From Arthrobacter sp. FW306-07-I (GTDB lineage: Bacteria; Actinomycetota; Actinomycetes; Actinomycetales; Micrococcaceae), in the NCBI RefSeq assembly GCF_021800405.1, contig NZ_CP084550.1, forward strand, positions 558,001 through 622,000: a stretch of DNA of 64,000 bases, written 5' to 3'. Of the stretch, positions 25,409 to 34,964 are shown one piece after another. The notes beneath the pieces were generated by a model. That model worked only from the letters and a program-made list of their open reading frames with translations, was not told the DNA's origin and ran no database searches. Numbering within the stretch: the first letter of the stretch is position 1; each line of letters opens with the position of its first letter. Position numbers and translations under genes: made by a program.

Positions 25409-26685
25409 GGGAGGCCTGCGGCGGTTACGGCCGCGGCAGCCTCCAGCGCCATCCATGCCTGCAGTTGGGTGGCGAGCTCGACGGCGGCCCCCGGCGGATA
25501 CGTCGCGGCCGCCGGTTGGGCCGCATGCACCGAGAAAATGCTCCTGCCCTGCAGCCGCGCATTGGCCTCGCTGGGGCCAACAGGGCGGCGGCCGGACCAG
25601 AACGCCTCAGCAGTGTCCGTCACCAACCGGGCGGCCGTGGCACGGGTGGCCTGGGGAAGCCGGGTATCCGCTGCGGCAAGGGCCAGGTAACGGCAGAGGA
25701 TCCCGGTGAAGAGGCCGCCGTCGCCGGTTCCCTCGCAGCGGAGCACCGAGCGCTGGGCTGAACTGCCGTCCGGGCCGGCAGGAACCGTCAGCAGCCGCTC
25801 CACCGCGTCCACCAGGACGGCCGCCCTGGCCAGGTTCGCTTCGCCGCCCAGCTCCAGGAGCGCGCCCAGCACCGGGCCCTGGTTGTAGGTGTACACCGCC
25901 CGTTCCACCACCACGTCGCCGGCCGGGTTGAGGCGGACGCCGTCCAGGTAGAGGCCCTGCCCGGCGTCGAACAGGGTTGCATCCAGCCAGTCCAGCAGCG
26001 CCTGTGCCTTGATCGGCTGGCCCGTGCGGGCATAGAACAGTGCCACCGGCGCCGTGGCGGGGGTGTTCTTGAAGTCCCGCTTCTTGCTCCAGAACGTGCC
26101 GCCGCCCAGGTCGTCGGTGCAGGCCGCGTCGAACTGCAGCGCCAGCGACGCGCGGACTTTGGCGTTGCGGCGGCGGCCGGGGCGCCGTGTCTCCTCGGCC
26201 AGCCGGTCCAGCCGCAGGGTGGCCAGGGCAAGCCAGGCCATGTCGTCGTAATAGCTGTTCACAAAGGTCAGGGCGTTGCGGAGCCTGATGCCCGTCACCA
26301 GCCGCGAGGCCAGGTGGCCTGCGCTGGGCCGGTCCGGGCCGTCGAACCGGGCCGCGGGGGTCGCTCCGCTACCCAGTTCCCTCCTGCCGGTGTCCACCAG
26401 GCAGTCCACGTAATGCGCCTGCCACCAGTAGTGCCACGGGAGCGCCATAGCGGCGGCAGGCCGGGCCCGCCGGAGCAACGCGGACCACCGGCTGCCCAAA
26501 TGGGCGGCTTGATCCTGTTGTTCCTGCTGGGCCTGCCGGTCCGGGTGCCTGCCCTGCCACAGCACCGCACCCAGGTGGGTGCCGGGGAGGAACAGCAGCT
26601 TGTGGCCGAACAGGGCGGTGACGGAGCGGGCCGCATGGTTTGCCCTGTCTGGCCAGGCGGTCATGGAGGTGCTGCTGGACGTCAT
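25405..26685 (-). CDS. glycoside hydrolase family 76 (alpha-1,6-mannanase-like) protein
   Basis: 426 residues with an (alpha/alpha)6-barrel pattern. The catalytic pair Asp147-Asp148 is in NSYYDDMAWLALATLRL, the GH76 hallmark; WWQAHYVDCLVD, GGTFWSKKRDFKNTPATAP and YTYNQGPVLGALLEL agree with the family. GH76 enzymes cleave alpha-1,6-mannans. No signal peptide is visible, so the protein should be cytoplasmic, unlike most characterised members. ATG at 26685 preferred over GTG at 26694 because GGGTGGA lies upstream. Confidence 0.88.
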   Translation of the reverse strand: MTSSSTSMTAWPDRANHAARSVTALFGHKLLFLPGTHLGAVLWQGRHPDRQAQQEQQDQAAHLGSRWSALLRRARPAAAMALPWHYWWQAHYVDCLVDTGRRELGSGATPAARFDGPDRPSAGHLASRLVTGIRLRNALTFVNSYYDDMAWLALATLRLDRLAEETRRPGRRRNAKVRASLALQFDAACTDDLGGGTFWSKKRDFKNTPATAPVALFYARTGQPIKAQALLDWLDATLFDAGQGLYLDGVRLNPAGDVVVERAVYTYNQGPVLGALLELGGEANLARAAVLVDAVERLLTVPAGPDGSSAQRSVLRCEGTGDGGLFTGILCRYLALAAADTRLPQATRATAARLVTDTAEAFWSGRRPVGPSEANARLQGRSIFSVHAAQPAAATYPPGAAVELATQLQAWMALEAAAAVTAAGLP

Positions 26686-26761
26686 GCCGTCCACCCTAAC
26701 CGTGCCGACGGGGAGGCCAAGGCAGCGGGGCCTGTGCGAAGGGTGCGGCCCCGGGCGATTT

Positions 26762-26781
26762 CAGTTAACATTCATTAACTG
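26762..26781. promoter_or_regulatory. CAGTTAA-N6-TTAACTG palindrome
   Basis: The perfect inverted 7-mers CAGTTAA (26762-26768) and TTAACTG (26775-26781) lie 48 bases before the SDR start and suit an operator for the SDR/acyl-CoA dehydrogenase operon, for example of a TetR-type regulator encoded elsewhere. The regulator is not identified. Confidence 0.5.
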
Positions 26782-26829
26782 TTGCTCGAGGCCGCGCCGC
26801 GGCATGGGGACACGCATCAAGGAGGATGT

Positions 26830-27624
26830 ATGGACATCAAAGGCAGCGTCGCACTGGTGACAGGCGGTGCGTCCGGGCTGGGAGCGGCCACCGCACGGAG
26901 ATTGTTCGACGGCGGCGCCTCGGTGGTGCTCGTCGACCTGCCGTCCTCGAACGGGCAGGCAATGGCGGACGAACTCAACGGCCGCGCCGAAGCCGGCCAA
27001 TCCGCCGTCTTCGCCCCGGCGGACGTGACCAGCGAGGCTGACGTGCGGGCCGCCGTCGGGACCGCCGCGGGGCTGGGCCCGCTCCGGATCGTGGTGAACT
27101 GCGCCGGGATCGCCACCCCCGGCAAGGTGCTGGGACGCGACGGCGTGGTGCCCCTGGACACATTCAGCCGCGTCATCCAGGTGAACCTGGTGGGCACGTT
27201 CAACGTCCTGCGGCTGGCCGCCGAAGCCATGGTGGCCACCGAGCCCGCCGCCACCCCGCTGGGCGGCCCCGAACGCGGTGTCATCATCAACACGGCCTCC
27301 GTGGCGGCTTTCGACGGGCAGATCGGCCAGCCCGCCTACTCCGCGTCCAAGGGTGCGGTGGCGGCGATGACCTTGCCCATCGCCCGGGAGCTGGCGCGAT
27401 CGCTGGTCAGGGTGGTCACCATTGCTCCGGGCATCTTCGAGACACCCATGATGGCCGGGCTGCCGCAGGAAGCGCAGGATTCACTCGGCGCCCAGGTCCC
27501 GCACCCTTCCCGGCTGGGCAAGCCGGAGGAATACGCCAACCTGGTGGCGCACATCGTGGACAATGCCATGTTGAACGGCGAAACCATCCGCTTGGACGGT
27601 GCCATCAGGATGGGACCGAAATGA
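26830..27624 (+). CDS. SDR-family 3-hydroxyacyl-CoA dehydrogenase-like protein
   Basis: 264 residues. Classical SDR: cofactor motif TGGASGLGAATAR near residue 12, NCAGIA near 92, catalytic Ser in INTASVAAFDG and YSASK (Tyr/Lys). The end 'HPSRLGKPEEYANLVAHIVDNAMLNGETIRLDGAIRM' is characteristic of the type 10 17-beta-hydroxysteroid/short-chain 3-hydroxyacyl-CoA dehydrogenases. AAGGAGG precedes the ATG at 26830. The stop overlaps the acyl-CoA dehydrogenase start (ATGA), so both act in one acyl-CoA oxidation pathway. Confidence 0.88.
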   Translation: MDIKGSVALVTGGASGLGAATARRLFDGGASVVLVDLPSSNGQAMADELNGRAEAGQSAVFAPADVTSEADVRAAVGTAAGLGPLRIVVNCAGIATPGKVLGRDGVVPLDTFSRVIQVNLVGTFNVLRLAAEAMVATEPAATPLGGPERGVIINTASVAAFDGQIGQPAYSASKGAVAAMTLPIARELARSLVRVVTIAPGIFETPMMAGLPQEAQDSLGAQVPHPSRLGKPEEYANLVAHIVDNAMLNGETIRLDGAIRMGPK

Positions 27625-28826
27625 GCGCCCCGGACCTTTCGCTGTTGCCGGCCGCGGACTTCTTCGCGGTGGAATCGATGCTGGGCCAGGCCGAACGGAA
27701 CAAGCTGGCCGAGCTGCGGGACTTCCTGGCGGCCGAGGTTGCCCCTTACGCCGGGGACTGGTGGAACAAGGCCGAGTTTCCGGCGCACATCCTGCCCAAG
27801 CTGGCCGCCCTGGAACTGAGCACGCCCGTGCACCGCGGCTACAGCCACCTCTTCGCCGGACTGGTCATCGCGGAGATAACCCGGGTGGACACATCCCTGG
27901 CCACCTTCTTCCTGGTCCATCACGACCTCTTTGTGGAATCCCTCCACACCTTCGGCACCGAGGACCAGAAGGAGCGGTTGCTCGCTGACGCGTCGGAGTT
28001 GCGCACCACCGGTGCCTTCGCGCTCACCGAACCCCTGCACGGGTCCGACGTGGCCGGCGGCATGGAGACGCGTGCCAGGCGGGTTTCGTCGATGACAGGA
28101 GAAGCGGACGACGACGGCGACGCCTGGGTGCTCAACGGTGCCAAGCGCTGGATCGGCAACGGGACGTTCTGCGACTACATGCTGGTATGGGCCCGGGACG
28201 AGGCGGACGGCGCGGTCCGGGGCTTCATTGTCGACGCCACTTTGCCGGGGGTCAGCCGGAGCAGGATCGAGAACAAGATCGCCCTGCGCACGGTGCAGAA
28301 CGCGAACATTGAGTTCCGCGACGTCCTGGTGCCGGAAGCGGACCGCTTTGCCCGCATCAACAGCTTCGTGGACACCAAGGAACTGCTCCGCAGCTCCCGG
28401 ATCATGGTGGCCTGGCAAGCGGTGGGCCAGCAGCTGGCAGCGTTCGACGTTGCCCGGCAGTACGCGGTGGAACGCCACCAGTTCGGCCGGCCGCTGGCCC
28501 ATTTCCAGCTGATCCAGCAGCAGCTGGTGACCATGCTGGGCAACGCGGTGGCCAGCATGTCCATGATGGCCGGGATCGCCAGGCTGCAGGACCAGGACGC
28601 CGCCGACATGCCGCAGGTGGCCCTGGCCAAGTCCTACCTCAGTGCCCGGATGCGCGAAACCGTGGCGCTGGGCCGGTCGATTTTGGGCGGAAACGGCATC
28701 GTCACCGACTACCGGATGGCCAAGATCTTCGCCGACGCAGAGGCCATCTACACCTACGAGGGGTCATTCGAGGTCAACACCCTGATCGTGGGCCGGGCCA
28801 TCACGGGCATTTCGGCCATTTCCTGA
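27621..28826 (+). CDS. acyl-CoA dehydrogenase, glutaryl-CoA-dehydrogenase-like
   Basis: 401-residue FAD enzyme for alpha,beta-oxidation of acyl-CoA. FALTEPLHGSDVAGGMETRA is the FAD/substrate region, GAKRWIGNGTFCDYMLVWAR the central beta domain, and IYTYEGSFEVNTLIVGRAITG carries the catalytic Glu in the YEGS position used by glutaryl-CoA and medium-chain enzymes. VQNANIEFRDVLVPE is consistent with the GcdH branch. The exact acyl chain is not determinable. ATGA overlap with the upstream SDR. Confidence 0.9.
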   Translation: MSAPDLSLLPAADFFAVESMLGQAERNKLAELRDFLAAEVAPYAGDWWNKAEFPAHILPKLAALELSTPVHRGYSHLFAGLVIAEITRVDTSLATFFLVHHDLFVESLHTFGTEDQKERLLADASELRTTGAFALTEPLHGSDVAGGMETRARRVSSMTGEADDDGDAWVLNGAKRWIGNGTFCDYMLVWARDEADGAVRGFIVDATLPGVSRSRIENKIALRTVQNANIEFRDVLVPEADRFARINSFVDTKELLRSSRIMVAWQAVGQQLAAFDVARQYAVERHQFGRPLAHFQLIQQQLVTMLGNAVASMSMMAGIARLQDQDAADMPQVALAKSYLSARMRETVALGRSILGGNGIVTDYRMAKIFADAEAIYTYEGSFEVNTLIVGRAITGISAIS

Positions 28827-28839
28827 GCTTCCCCCGGCG

Positions 28840-29712
28840 CTAGGCGGGATAGGGCTGCTTCTCGCCGGCCTCCACCCGCACGTCCAGGCTGTTGTTCTTC
28901 ACGGGCATGGGGCAGGTGCCGAAGGGGGTGAAGGCGCTGGGGTAGTTGATGACCCGGTTGAAATCGAGGACCACGGAACCGTCGGGCCGCGGCCTGGAGA
29001 GGGAAAGCTTCCGCCAGTCACCTGTGGTGTCCCCGTTGGTTTCGTCGTGGAACGTGACGGTCAGGGCGCCGAGTTTCTCTTCCTCCGCCTGCAGCCGGAA
29101 CTCGTGGCTGCTGCCGGGCAGGCTGAAGACTACCTCGCCCACGCTGCGGTGCACGCCGTCCACCAATGGGTTCGCGGTGCCGATCGGTACGTCCACCGGC
29201 GCAGGGTAGGGCTCAAACCGGCCCGTCACTTCCCATTCCGGGTTGTAGGGGTAAGTGGGGACGGCGTCGAATTCCGTGAAGACCGGTGAGGTGTTGTCCC
29301 GGGTGCGGATGGCGTACCGCCCGCCGCGCATGGCCAGTTCCACCACCACCTGGTCCCCGTCCGGGCCGCCGAACTGCACCCACATCAGCGACTCCTCGTC
29401 CGCGAGGACGGCGGACACGGTGCCGTCCACCCGTTCGCCCGTCTCCACCAGCGTGAGCCCGTCTGAAGGGACCGCGGTGAGGAACGCCGTCGTGCCCTTT
29501 GCGTCAGTGGACCACAACCCCGGGGCGAGGTCGACGGCGGCGGGGGAGTCCCCGAGCCACTGGAAGGAGGTGAGGGTGAGCCAGCCATGGGGCGAGGCCA
29601 TGGCCTTGTCCCGGTTGGTGCGGAAACGATGCCAGCGCTCCACTTTCGCGGCTGGGGCGGTGGCAGTTGGTGCTGCGGCAGTTGAAGTTGGGGCGGCTGG
29701 GGTGGTGGCCAT
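28840..29712 (-). CDS. DUF1684 domain-containing protein
   Basis: 290 residues. After an Ala/Thr/Pro-rich start, WHRFRTNRDKAMASPHGWLTLTSFQWLGD and the C-terminal LDFNRVINYPSAFTPFGTCPMPVKNNSLDVRVEAGEKQPY are the hallmarks of DUF1684, a family of unknown role. No signal peptide. The ATG at 29712 has GAAGGAAC upstream; the frame continues upstream but is the shadow of the divergent reductase gene. Convergent with the acyl-CoA dehydrogenase 13 bases away. Confidence 0.85.
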   Translation of the reverse strand: MATTPAAPTSTAAAPTATAPAAKVERWHRFRTNRDKAMASPHGWLTLTSFQWLGDSPAAVDLAPGLWSTDAKGTTAFLTAVPSDGLTLVETGERVDGTVSAVLADEESLMWVQFGGPDGDQVVVELAMRGGRYAIRTRDNTSPVFTEFDAVPTYPYNPEWEVTGRFEPYPAPVDVPIGTANPLVDGVHRSVGEVVFSLPGSSHEFRLQAEEEKLGALTVTFHDETNGDTTGDWRKLSLSRPRPDGSVVLDFNRVINYPSAFTPFGTCPMPVKNNSLDVRVEAGEKQPYPA

Positions 29713-29815
29713 GGTTCCTTCCGTTGCGTGTGCTCCCGCTACAACCGCATGAATGGCGTGTTCATTCCGTACCAAGTCCTCTTGTTCCATGTGGTGCGGA
29801 GAGTAGCGTTCTGCC

Positions 29816-30502
29816 ATGAAGATCGCAGTTCTTGGCACGGGCACAGTAGGGCGCACGCTGGCAGCCGCGTTCAGCGCGTTGGGGCACCAGGTGGTTTTGG
29901 GCACGCGGGATCCTGTCGAAACCGCCGGCCGGACCAGCCCGGATCCCATGGGCGGGCCGCCATTCAAGGAATGGCAGGCAGGGCACGGCGATATCCTGCT
30001 GGGCACCTTCGCGGACGCTGCGGGTGACAGTGAGCTGGTGGTCAATGCCACGAACGGCGCCGCATCCCTTGCGGCCCTGGGCGCGGCAGGCGCCGCACGG
30101 CTGGCGGGAAAAGTCCTGGTGGACGTGTCCAACCCGCTCGACTTCTCGCAGGGGATGCCGCCGGTGCTGAACCCGGTCAACACGGAAAGCCTGGCTGAGC
30201 GGATCCAACAGGCGTTTCCCCTGGCCAGGGTGGTGAAGACGCTCAACACCATGAATGCCGGACTGATGGTGGATCCGCGCCGGCTGGCGGATGGAGACCA
30301 TTCAGTGTTCGTCTCCGGCGACGACGCCGAAGCCAAAAAGGTTGTCACCGGCCTGCTGGAATCGCTGGGCCACCGGGACATCATCGACCTGGGCGACATC
30401 ACCACGGCCCGCGGCGCCGAGATGGTGCTGCCGCTCTGGCTGCGGTTGTTCGGCGCGCTGGGGACCCCTGATTTCAACTTCAAAGTCATCCGCCGGGTTT
30501 GA
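29816..30502 (+). CDS. NADPH/F420 oxidoreductase-like NAD-binding protein
   Basis: 228 residues. The N-terminal Rossmann motif IAVLGTGTVGRTLAAAFSALGH with GTRDP and the later LVDVSNPLDFS, VVKTLNTMNAGLM and HSVFVSGDD place it in the NADP-dependent F420 reductase (Npd/Fno-like) group. Its real cofactor pair in this organism is unknown; F420 use is plausible in actinobacteria but not shown. The stop overlaps a possible TTG start of the next gene (TTGA). Confidence 0.82.
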   Translation: MKIAVLGTGTVGRTLAAAFSALGHQVVLGTRDPVETAGRTSPDPMGGPPFKEWQAGHGDILLGTFADAAGDSELVVNATNGAASLAALGAAGAARLAGKVLVDVSNPLDFSQGMPPVLNPVNTESLAERIQQAFPLARVVKTLNTMNAGLMVDPRRLADGDHSVFVSGDDAEAKKVVTGLLESLGHRDIIDLGDITTARGAEMVLPLWLRLFGALGTPDFNFKVIRRV

Positions 30503-31083
30503 ATGGGGAGGTGGACATCCTTGGCGGAGTGAATCGGGAGTGGCTGGCGGCGCTCACCTGGATAGCCGCCGCGGCTGCCGGCGCGGGCGTGCTGGTGTGG
30601 CGGCGAAGAAGAGTGGACCTCGCGGCGCTCGCCGCCGTCGTCGTCTTTATGGCAGTCAACATCGGTGCCGGCATCTACGTCCTGAACCACCTGGCGGACG
30701 GCCGCTGGGGCGGGGATGCGCAGGCCAAGCTCGCTCCGCCGTCGCTGTCCGGGACCCCTGTGGTGGGCCAGTTCCTGGAGCCCCTTGAGAGAGCGATGGC
30801 CGGAATGGCCGGCAGCGTCAACGACTTCATCGACTTCCAGGCCGCACTGCCTGTTGCACTGGGCTTCTTCGCGGCCGCAGGCTGGGCGCTGGCCGTTTCC
30901 GTCCCGCTGGCGCTGGCAGCCGCAGCAGTGCAGGCCCGGCTTGCACGCCGCCGGAAGGCCGAGGCTGTCGCATGGCAGGACGAGGTGGAAAAACTACGCA
31001 GGGAACTCGAAGCCGTCAAACGCCACGTGGGTATCACGACATCTTTTGAGACGGATTCCACTGCCGCGCAGGAGCGGGGGTAG
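30499..31083 (+). CDS. hypothetical membrane protein with C-terminal coiled coil
   Basis: 194 residues if it starts at the TTG at 30499 that overlaps the upstream stop; GTG at 30511 or 30529 are alternatives. Three hydrophobic segments are visible: about 18-34, 41-62 and 113-145, the last possibly forming two passes. A charged helix near 150-178 (ARRRKAEAVAWQDEVEKLRRELEAVKRHVG) looks like a coiled coil. No known domain is recognised. Its position after the reductase suggests a shared transcript, and the ppc gene starts about 80 bases downstream. Confidence 0.6.
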   Translation: MNGEVDILGGVNREWLAALTWIAAAAAGAGVLVWRRRRVDLAALAAVVVFMAVNIGAGIYVLNHLADGRWGGDAQAKLAPPSLSGTPVVGQFLEPLERAMAGMAGSVNDFIDFQAALPVALGFFAAAGWALAVSVPLALAAAAVQARLARRRKAEAVAWQDEVEKLRRELEAVKRHVGITTSFETDSTAAQERG

Positions 31084-31162
31084 CATCTTTAGCTAGTAAC
31101 GTGGCTCACAGTATCCAGCGCAGTGTACGAGCCAAGTCCGAACCCCTCGAAAGATTGTTTCA

Positions 31163-33970
31163 ATGGCTCACACTGCAACACCCCCCGAAACCGATCTTGC
31201 CTCCGAACTGCGCGCGGACGTCCGGCGCGTCTCCACGCTGCTGGGCGAGTCCCTGGTCCGCCAGCACGGGCCGGAGCTCCTGGACCTCGTGGAGCAGGTC
31301 CGGCTCCTGACCAAGGAATCCAAGGAAGCGGCGCGGGGCGGTGCGCACGCCACCGGTCCCTGGAGCGCGCACGACGTCGTTGCCCAGGTCCGTGAACTCC
31401 TCGGCTCCCTGCCCATCGAGCAGGCAACCGACCTGGTCCGTGCCTTCGCGTTCTACTTCCACCTGGCCAACGCCGCAGAACAGGTCCACCGCGTCCGCGG
31501 CCTGCGGACCCGCGCCGAAAAGGACGGCTGGCTGGCCAAGACCGTGGCGGACATCGCCGCGCAGGCCGGACCCGACGTCCTGCAGGAAGTGGTCAACGGC
31601 CTGGATGTGCGCCCCATCTTCACGGCACACCCCACCGAAGCCTCCCGCCGCTCGGTCCTGGACAAGATCCGCAAGCTCTCCGACGTCCTGTCCCAGTCCA
31701 CCGCGGAAGGGTCCACGGCCCGGCGCCGGCAGGACCGGCAGCTGGCGGAGATCATCGACCAGATGTGGCAGACGGATGAGCTGCGCCAGGTCCGCCCCAC
31801 CCCGGTCGATGAGGCCCGGAACGCCATTTACTACCTGGGCGGCATCCTCACCGATGCCATGCCCGAAATGCTGTCCGAACTCTCAGAGCTGTTGGGCGAG
31901 CACGGCGTCACCCTTGCCTCCAAGGACGCCCCCATCCGGTTCGGCTCCTGGATCGGCGGTGACCGCGACGGCAACCCGAACGTCACCGCGGCCGTGACCC
32001 GGGAAATCCTGCAGATCCAGAACCAGAGTGCCATCCGGATCAGCATTGGGATGATCGACGAACTGATCTCCATCCTCTCCAACTCCACTGCACTGGCAGG
32101 CGCGGACGAATCGCTGCTGAAGTCCATCGACGAGGACCTGCAGAAGCTCCCCGGCCTGGACAAGCGCGTCCTGGAGCTGAACGCCCAGGAGCCCTACCGG
32201 CTCAAGCTCACCTGCATCAAGGCCAAGCTCATCAACACCGGCAAACGCGTGGCTGCGAACTCCAACCACGAACACGGCCGTGACTACAGCGGCACGGACG
32301 AACTGCTGGCAGACCTGCACCTGCTGGAGCTGTCGCTCCGCAACCACTCCGCAGCGCTGGCTGCCGACGGTTCCCTGGCCCGGGTGCGCCGCGCCATCGC
32401 CTCCTTCGGCCTGCACCTGGCCACGCTGGACATCCGCGAGCATGCAGACCACCACCACGACGCCGTGGGGCAGTTGATGGACCGGATCGGCGGCCCTGGG
32501 CTGCGCTACGCCGAGCTGAGCCGCGAGGAACGCTTTGAGGTGCTTGGCTCCGAGCTGGCCTCCCGCCGTCCGCTGTCCGGCCACCCCATCAAGCTCGACG
32601 GTGCCGCCGACGGCACGTACGACGTCTTCCGGGAGATCCGCCGCGCCCTGCGCCTGTACGGCCCGGACGTCATCGAGACCTACATCATCTCCATGACCCG
32701 CGGTGCCGACGACGTCCTGGCCGCCGCCGTACTGGCCCGCGAGGCCGGACTCATCAACCTTTTCGGTGACAAGCCCTACGCCAAGCTCGGCTTCGCGCCG
32801 CTGCTGGAGACCGTGGAGGAACTGCGGGCCTCCGCCGAGATCATTGACCAGTTGCTCTCCGATCCCTCATACCGCGAACTGGTGCGGCTGCGCGGGGACG
32901 TCCAGGAAGTGATGCTGGGCTACTCGGACTCCAACAAGGAATCCGGTGTGATGACCAGCCAGTGGGAAATCCACAAGACCCAGCGGAAGCTGCGTGATAT
33001 CGCCGCCAAGCACGGTGTCCGCGTACGCCTGTTCCACGGCCGCGGCGGTTCCGTAGGCCGCGGCGGCGGACCCACCTACGATGCCATCCTGGCCCAGCCC
33101 AACGGTGTCCTGGAAGGCGAGATCAAGTTCACCGAGCAGGGTGAAGTCATCTCCGACAAGTACTCCCTGCCGGAGCTCGCCCGCGAAAACCTGGAGCTGT
33201 CGCTGGCCGCTGTGCTCCAGGGGTCCGCCCTGCACCGTGACCCGCGCACCTCAGAGGACCAGCGGGAACGCTACGGGCACGTCATGGAGGTGATCTCGGA
33301 CGCCGCCTTTGACCGGTACCGGAAGCTGATCGACCATCCCGACCTGCCCGCCTACTTCATGGCCTCCACGCCTGTAGAGCAGCTGGGTTCCCTGAACATC
33401 GGTTCCCGCCCGTCCAAGCGCCCGGATTCGGGTTCCGGCCTGGGCGGCCTGCGCGCCATCCCGTGGGTGTTCGGCTGGACCCAGTCCCGGCAGATCGTGC
33501 CGGGCTGGTTCGGTGTGGGATCCGGTCTCAAGGCCGCCCGCGAGGCCGGCCACTCCGCCCAGCTGGTGGAAATGATGGACCACTGGCACTTCTTCCGCTC
33601 CGTGCTGTCCAACGTGGAGATGACACTTGCGAAGACGGACATGGACATCGCCGGCTACTACGTGTCCACCCTGGTCCCGGAGGAACTCCACCACCTCTTC
33701 CGGACCATCCGCGAGGAGTACGAGCTCACCGTGGCCGAGGTGCGAAAGCTCACCGGCGAGGACATCCTCCTGGACGCGCAGCCAACCCTGAAGCGCTCCC
33801 TGGAAATCCGCGACCAGTACCTGGACCCCATCAGCTACCTGCAGGTGGAACTGCTGCGCCGCATCCGGACAGAATCCGAAATCAGCGGGGCCGAACCCGA
33901 CGAACGCCTCCAGCGGGCCATGCTCATCACCGTCAACGGCGTGGCAGCCGGCCTCCGCAACACCGGGTAA
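31163..33970 (+). CDS. ppc: phosphoenolpyruvate carboxylase
   Basis: 935 residues, full length. Fixes bicarbonate onto PEP to give oxaloacetate, the anaplerotic feed of the TCA cycle. The catalytic His is in [13 protein letters not shown], and [13 protein letters not shown] and [15 protein letters not shown] are the conserved PEPCase blocks. GSRPSKRP and the C-terminal [17 protein letters not shown] (family NTG end) are present. ATG at 31163 with GAAAG nine bases upstream. It is a stand-alone gene. Confidence 0.98.
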   Translation: MAHTATPPETDLASELRADVRRVSTLLGESLVRQHGPELLDLVEQVRLLTKESKEAARGGAHATGPWSAHDVVAQVRELLGSLPIEQATDLVRAFAFYFHLANAAEQVHRVRGLRTRAEKDGWLAKTVADIAAQAGPDVLQEVVNGLDVRPIFTAHPTEASRRSVLDKIRKLSDVLSQSTAEGSTARRRQDRQLAEIIDQMWQTDELRQVRPTPVDEARNAIYYLGGILTDAMPEMLSELSELLGEHGVTLASKDAPIRFGSWIGGDRDGNPNVTAAVTREILQIQNQSAIRISIGMIDELISILSNSTALAGADESLLKSIDEDLQKLPGLDKRVLELNAQEPYRLKLTCIKAKLINTGKRVAANSNHEHGRDYSGTDELLADLHLLELSLRNHSAALAADGSLARVRRAIASFGLHLATLDIREHADHHHDAVGQLMDRIGGPGLRYAELSREERFEVLGSELASRRPLSGHPIKLDGAADGTYDVFREIRRALRLYGPDVIETYIISMTRGADDVLAAAVLAREAGLINLFGDKPYAKLGFAPLLETVEELRASAEIIDQLLSDPSYRELVRLRGDVQEVMLGYSDSNKESGVMTSQWEIHKTQRKLRDIAAKHGVRVRLFHGRGGSVGRGGGPTYDAILAQPNGVLEGEIKFTEQGEVISDKYSLPELARENLELSLAAVLQGSALHRDPRTSEDQRERYGHVMEVISDAAFDRYRKLIDHPDLPAYFMASTPVEQLGSLNIGSRPSKRPDSGSGLGGLRAIPWVFGWTQSRQIVPGWFGVGSGLKAAREAGHSAQLVEMMDHWHFFRSVLSNVEMTLAKTDMDIAGYYVSTLVPEELHHLFRTIREEYELTVAEVRKLTGEDILLDAQPTLKRSLEIRDQYLDPISYLQVELLRRIRTESEISGAEPDERLQRAMLITVNGVAAGLRNTG

Positions 33971-34004
33971 CCCTCCAACCCGGCGTTTGGATAGGGTGGA
34001 GGGC

Positions 34005-34310
34005 ATGCCTTCCTTCCAGACCCGCCTCAAGATCACCGGGCTTCGGCCGGGCAATCCGCCGGAGTCCGTCATGGACGCGGCGGTGGAGGCGCTGGGTACC
34101 CGACACCATGTGGAGGCGCACCAGCTCCAGCTCGCCGGAGGCGTGCCGCAGCTGAACCTGCGCTTCCTCGTGGAGGCGAGTGAATACAGCGGCGAGAACC
34201 GCCAGGCGGTGGAATCGGCAGCCATGATGCGCGACGCCGTCGAACGCGTTGCGCTGACGGGTGCACTGAGCGTGCTGCGGCGCAGCCGCGGCAAGTGGCT
34301 GCCCGTCTAG
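34005..34310 (+). CDS. conserved hypothetical protein
   Basis: 101 residues, no signal peptide or membrane helix. The frame begins with ATG at 34005 preceded by GGTGGAGGGC; an earlier GTG/TTG-type start near 33987 would overlap the ppc terminus region. Contents: FQTRLKITGLRPGNPPESVMDAAVEALGT, then an Arg/Glu-rich amphipathic tail. I do not recognise the family. It overlaps the DedA gene by 4 bases at the convergent stops. Confidence 0.55.
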   Translation: MPSFQTRLKITGLRPGNPPESVMDAAVEALGTRHHVEAHQLQLAGGVPQLNLRFLVEASEYSGENRQAVESAAMMRDAVERVALTGALSVLRRSRGKWLPV

Positions 34311-34930
34311 CCTGCGTCGGGGATGGGCTCGTCCTCCACCGGCGAGCGGTTGCCGCGCCGGCGGGTGACGATGATGCCCACGACGGCGCCGATCACCAGG
34401 CCCAGCGCCACGCCTATGAGGGAGCTGGCCCAGAACGGCAGCTTGGTGGTTGAACCGGTGAAGTACCCCAGGCCCACCAGCCAGCACGCCCACAGGACCG
34501 CTCCCAGACCGGCGCACAGGCCGAAGCCCCGGACCGAAACGTTGGCCACGCCAGACGCCGCCGAAGTGGCAAGCCGGCCGCCGGGGATGAACCGGGCGCC
34601 GATGATGGTTCCGTAGGTGGAGGACCGCCCCGCCTTGGCCAGCGCCGAATGAATGCCGGCATGGACGCGCCGGCCCCACTTCCAGCGGTCCAGCACATGG
34701 CTGAGGCGACGCCGGAAGAGATGGAACACCACCATGTCACCCAGCCAGGACGCCACGGCTGCGAGCACCAGCACCAGGAACACGTTGGCCCGACCGTCCG
34801 CGGACAGCGCGCCGCCGGTAATCACCACCATTTCGGACGGGATGGGCGGAAAAATGGCGTCGCCGATCACCATCGGGACGACCCATAAATAGAAGGTCGC
34901 TCCCCAGCTGTCGATGCTGCCGAAGTCCAT
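34307..34930 (-). CDS. DedA-family membrane protein
   Basis: 207 residues with about five hydrophobic segments. FPPIPSEMVVITGGAL (an 'FPPIPSE' motif with the conserved Glu), SWLGDMVVFHLFRR and IIGARFIPGGRLATSAASGVA (the conserved R-F-x-P-G-x-R motif) mark the DedA/VTT family, which includes undecaprenyl-phosphate and phospholipid flippases. The acidic and arginine residues needed for function are present. ATG at 34930; divergent from the macrodomain gene, 34 bases away. Confidence 0.85.
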   Translation of the reverse strand: MDFGSIDSWGATFYLWVVPMVIGDAIFPPIPSEMVVITGGALSADGRANVFLVLVLAAVASWLGDMVVFHLFRRRLSHVLDRWKWGRRVHAGIHSALAKAGRSSTYGTIIGARFIPGGRLATSAASGVANVSVRGFGLCAGLGAVLWACWLVGLGYFTGSTTKLPFWASSLIGVALGLVIGAVVGIIVTRRRGNRSPVEDEPIPDAG

Positions 34931-34964
34931 TGCCACAACGTACCGCACTTGGGAAACTGGCGGC

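Noticed and set aside
28840..30690. A 616-residue protein extending the DUF1684 gene upstream
   Set aside because: The extra N-terminus is the shadow of the divergent NADPH/F420-like reductase gene; the DUF1684 domain begins after the ATG at 29712.
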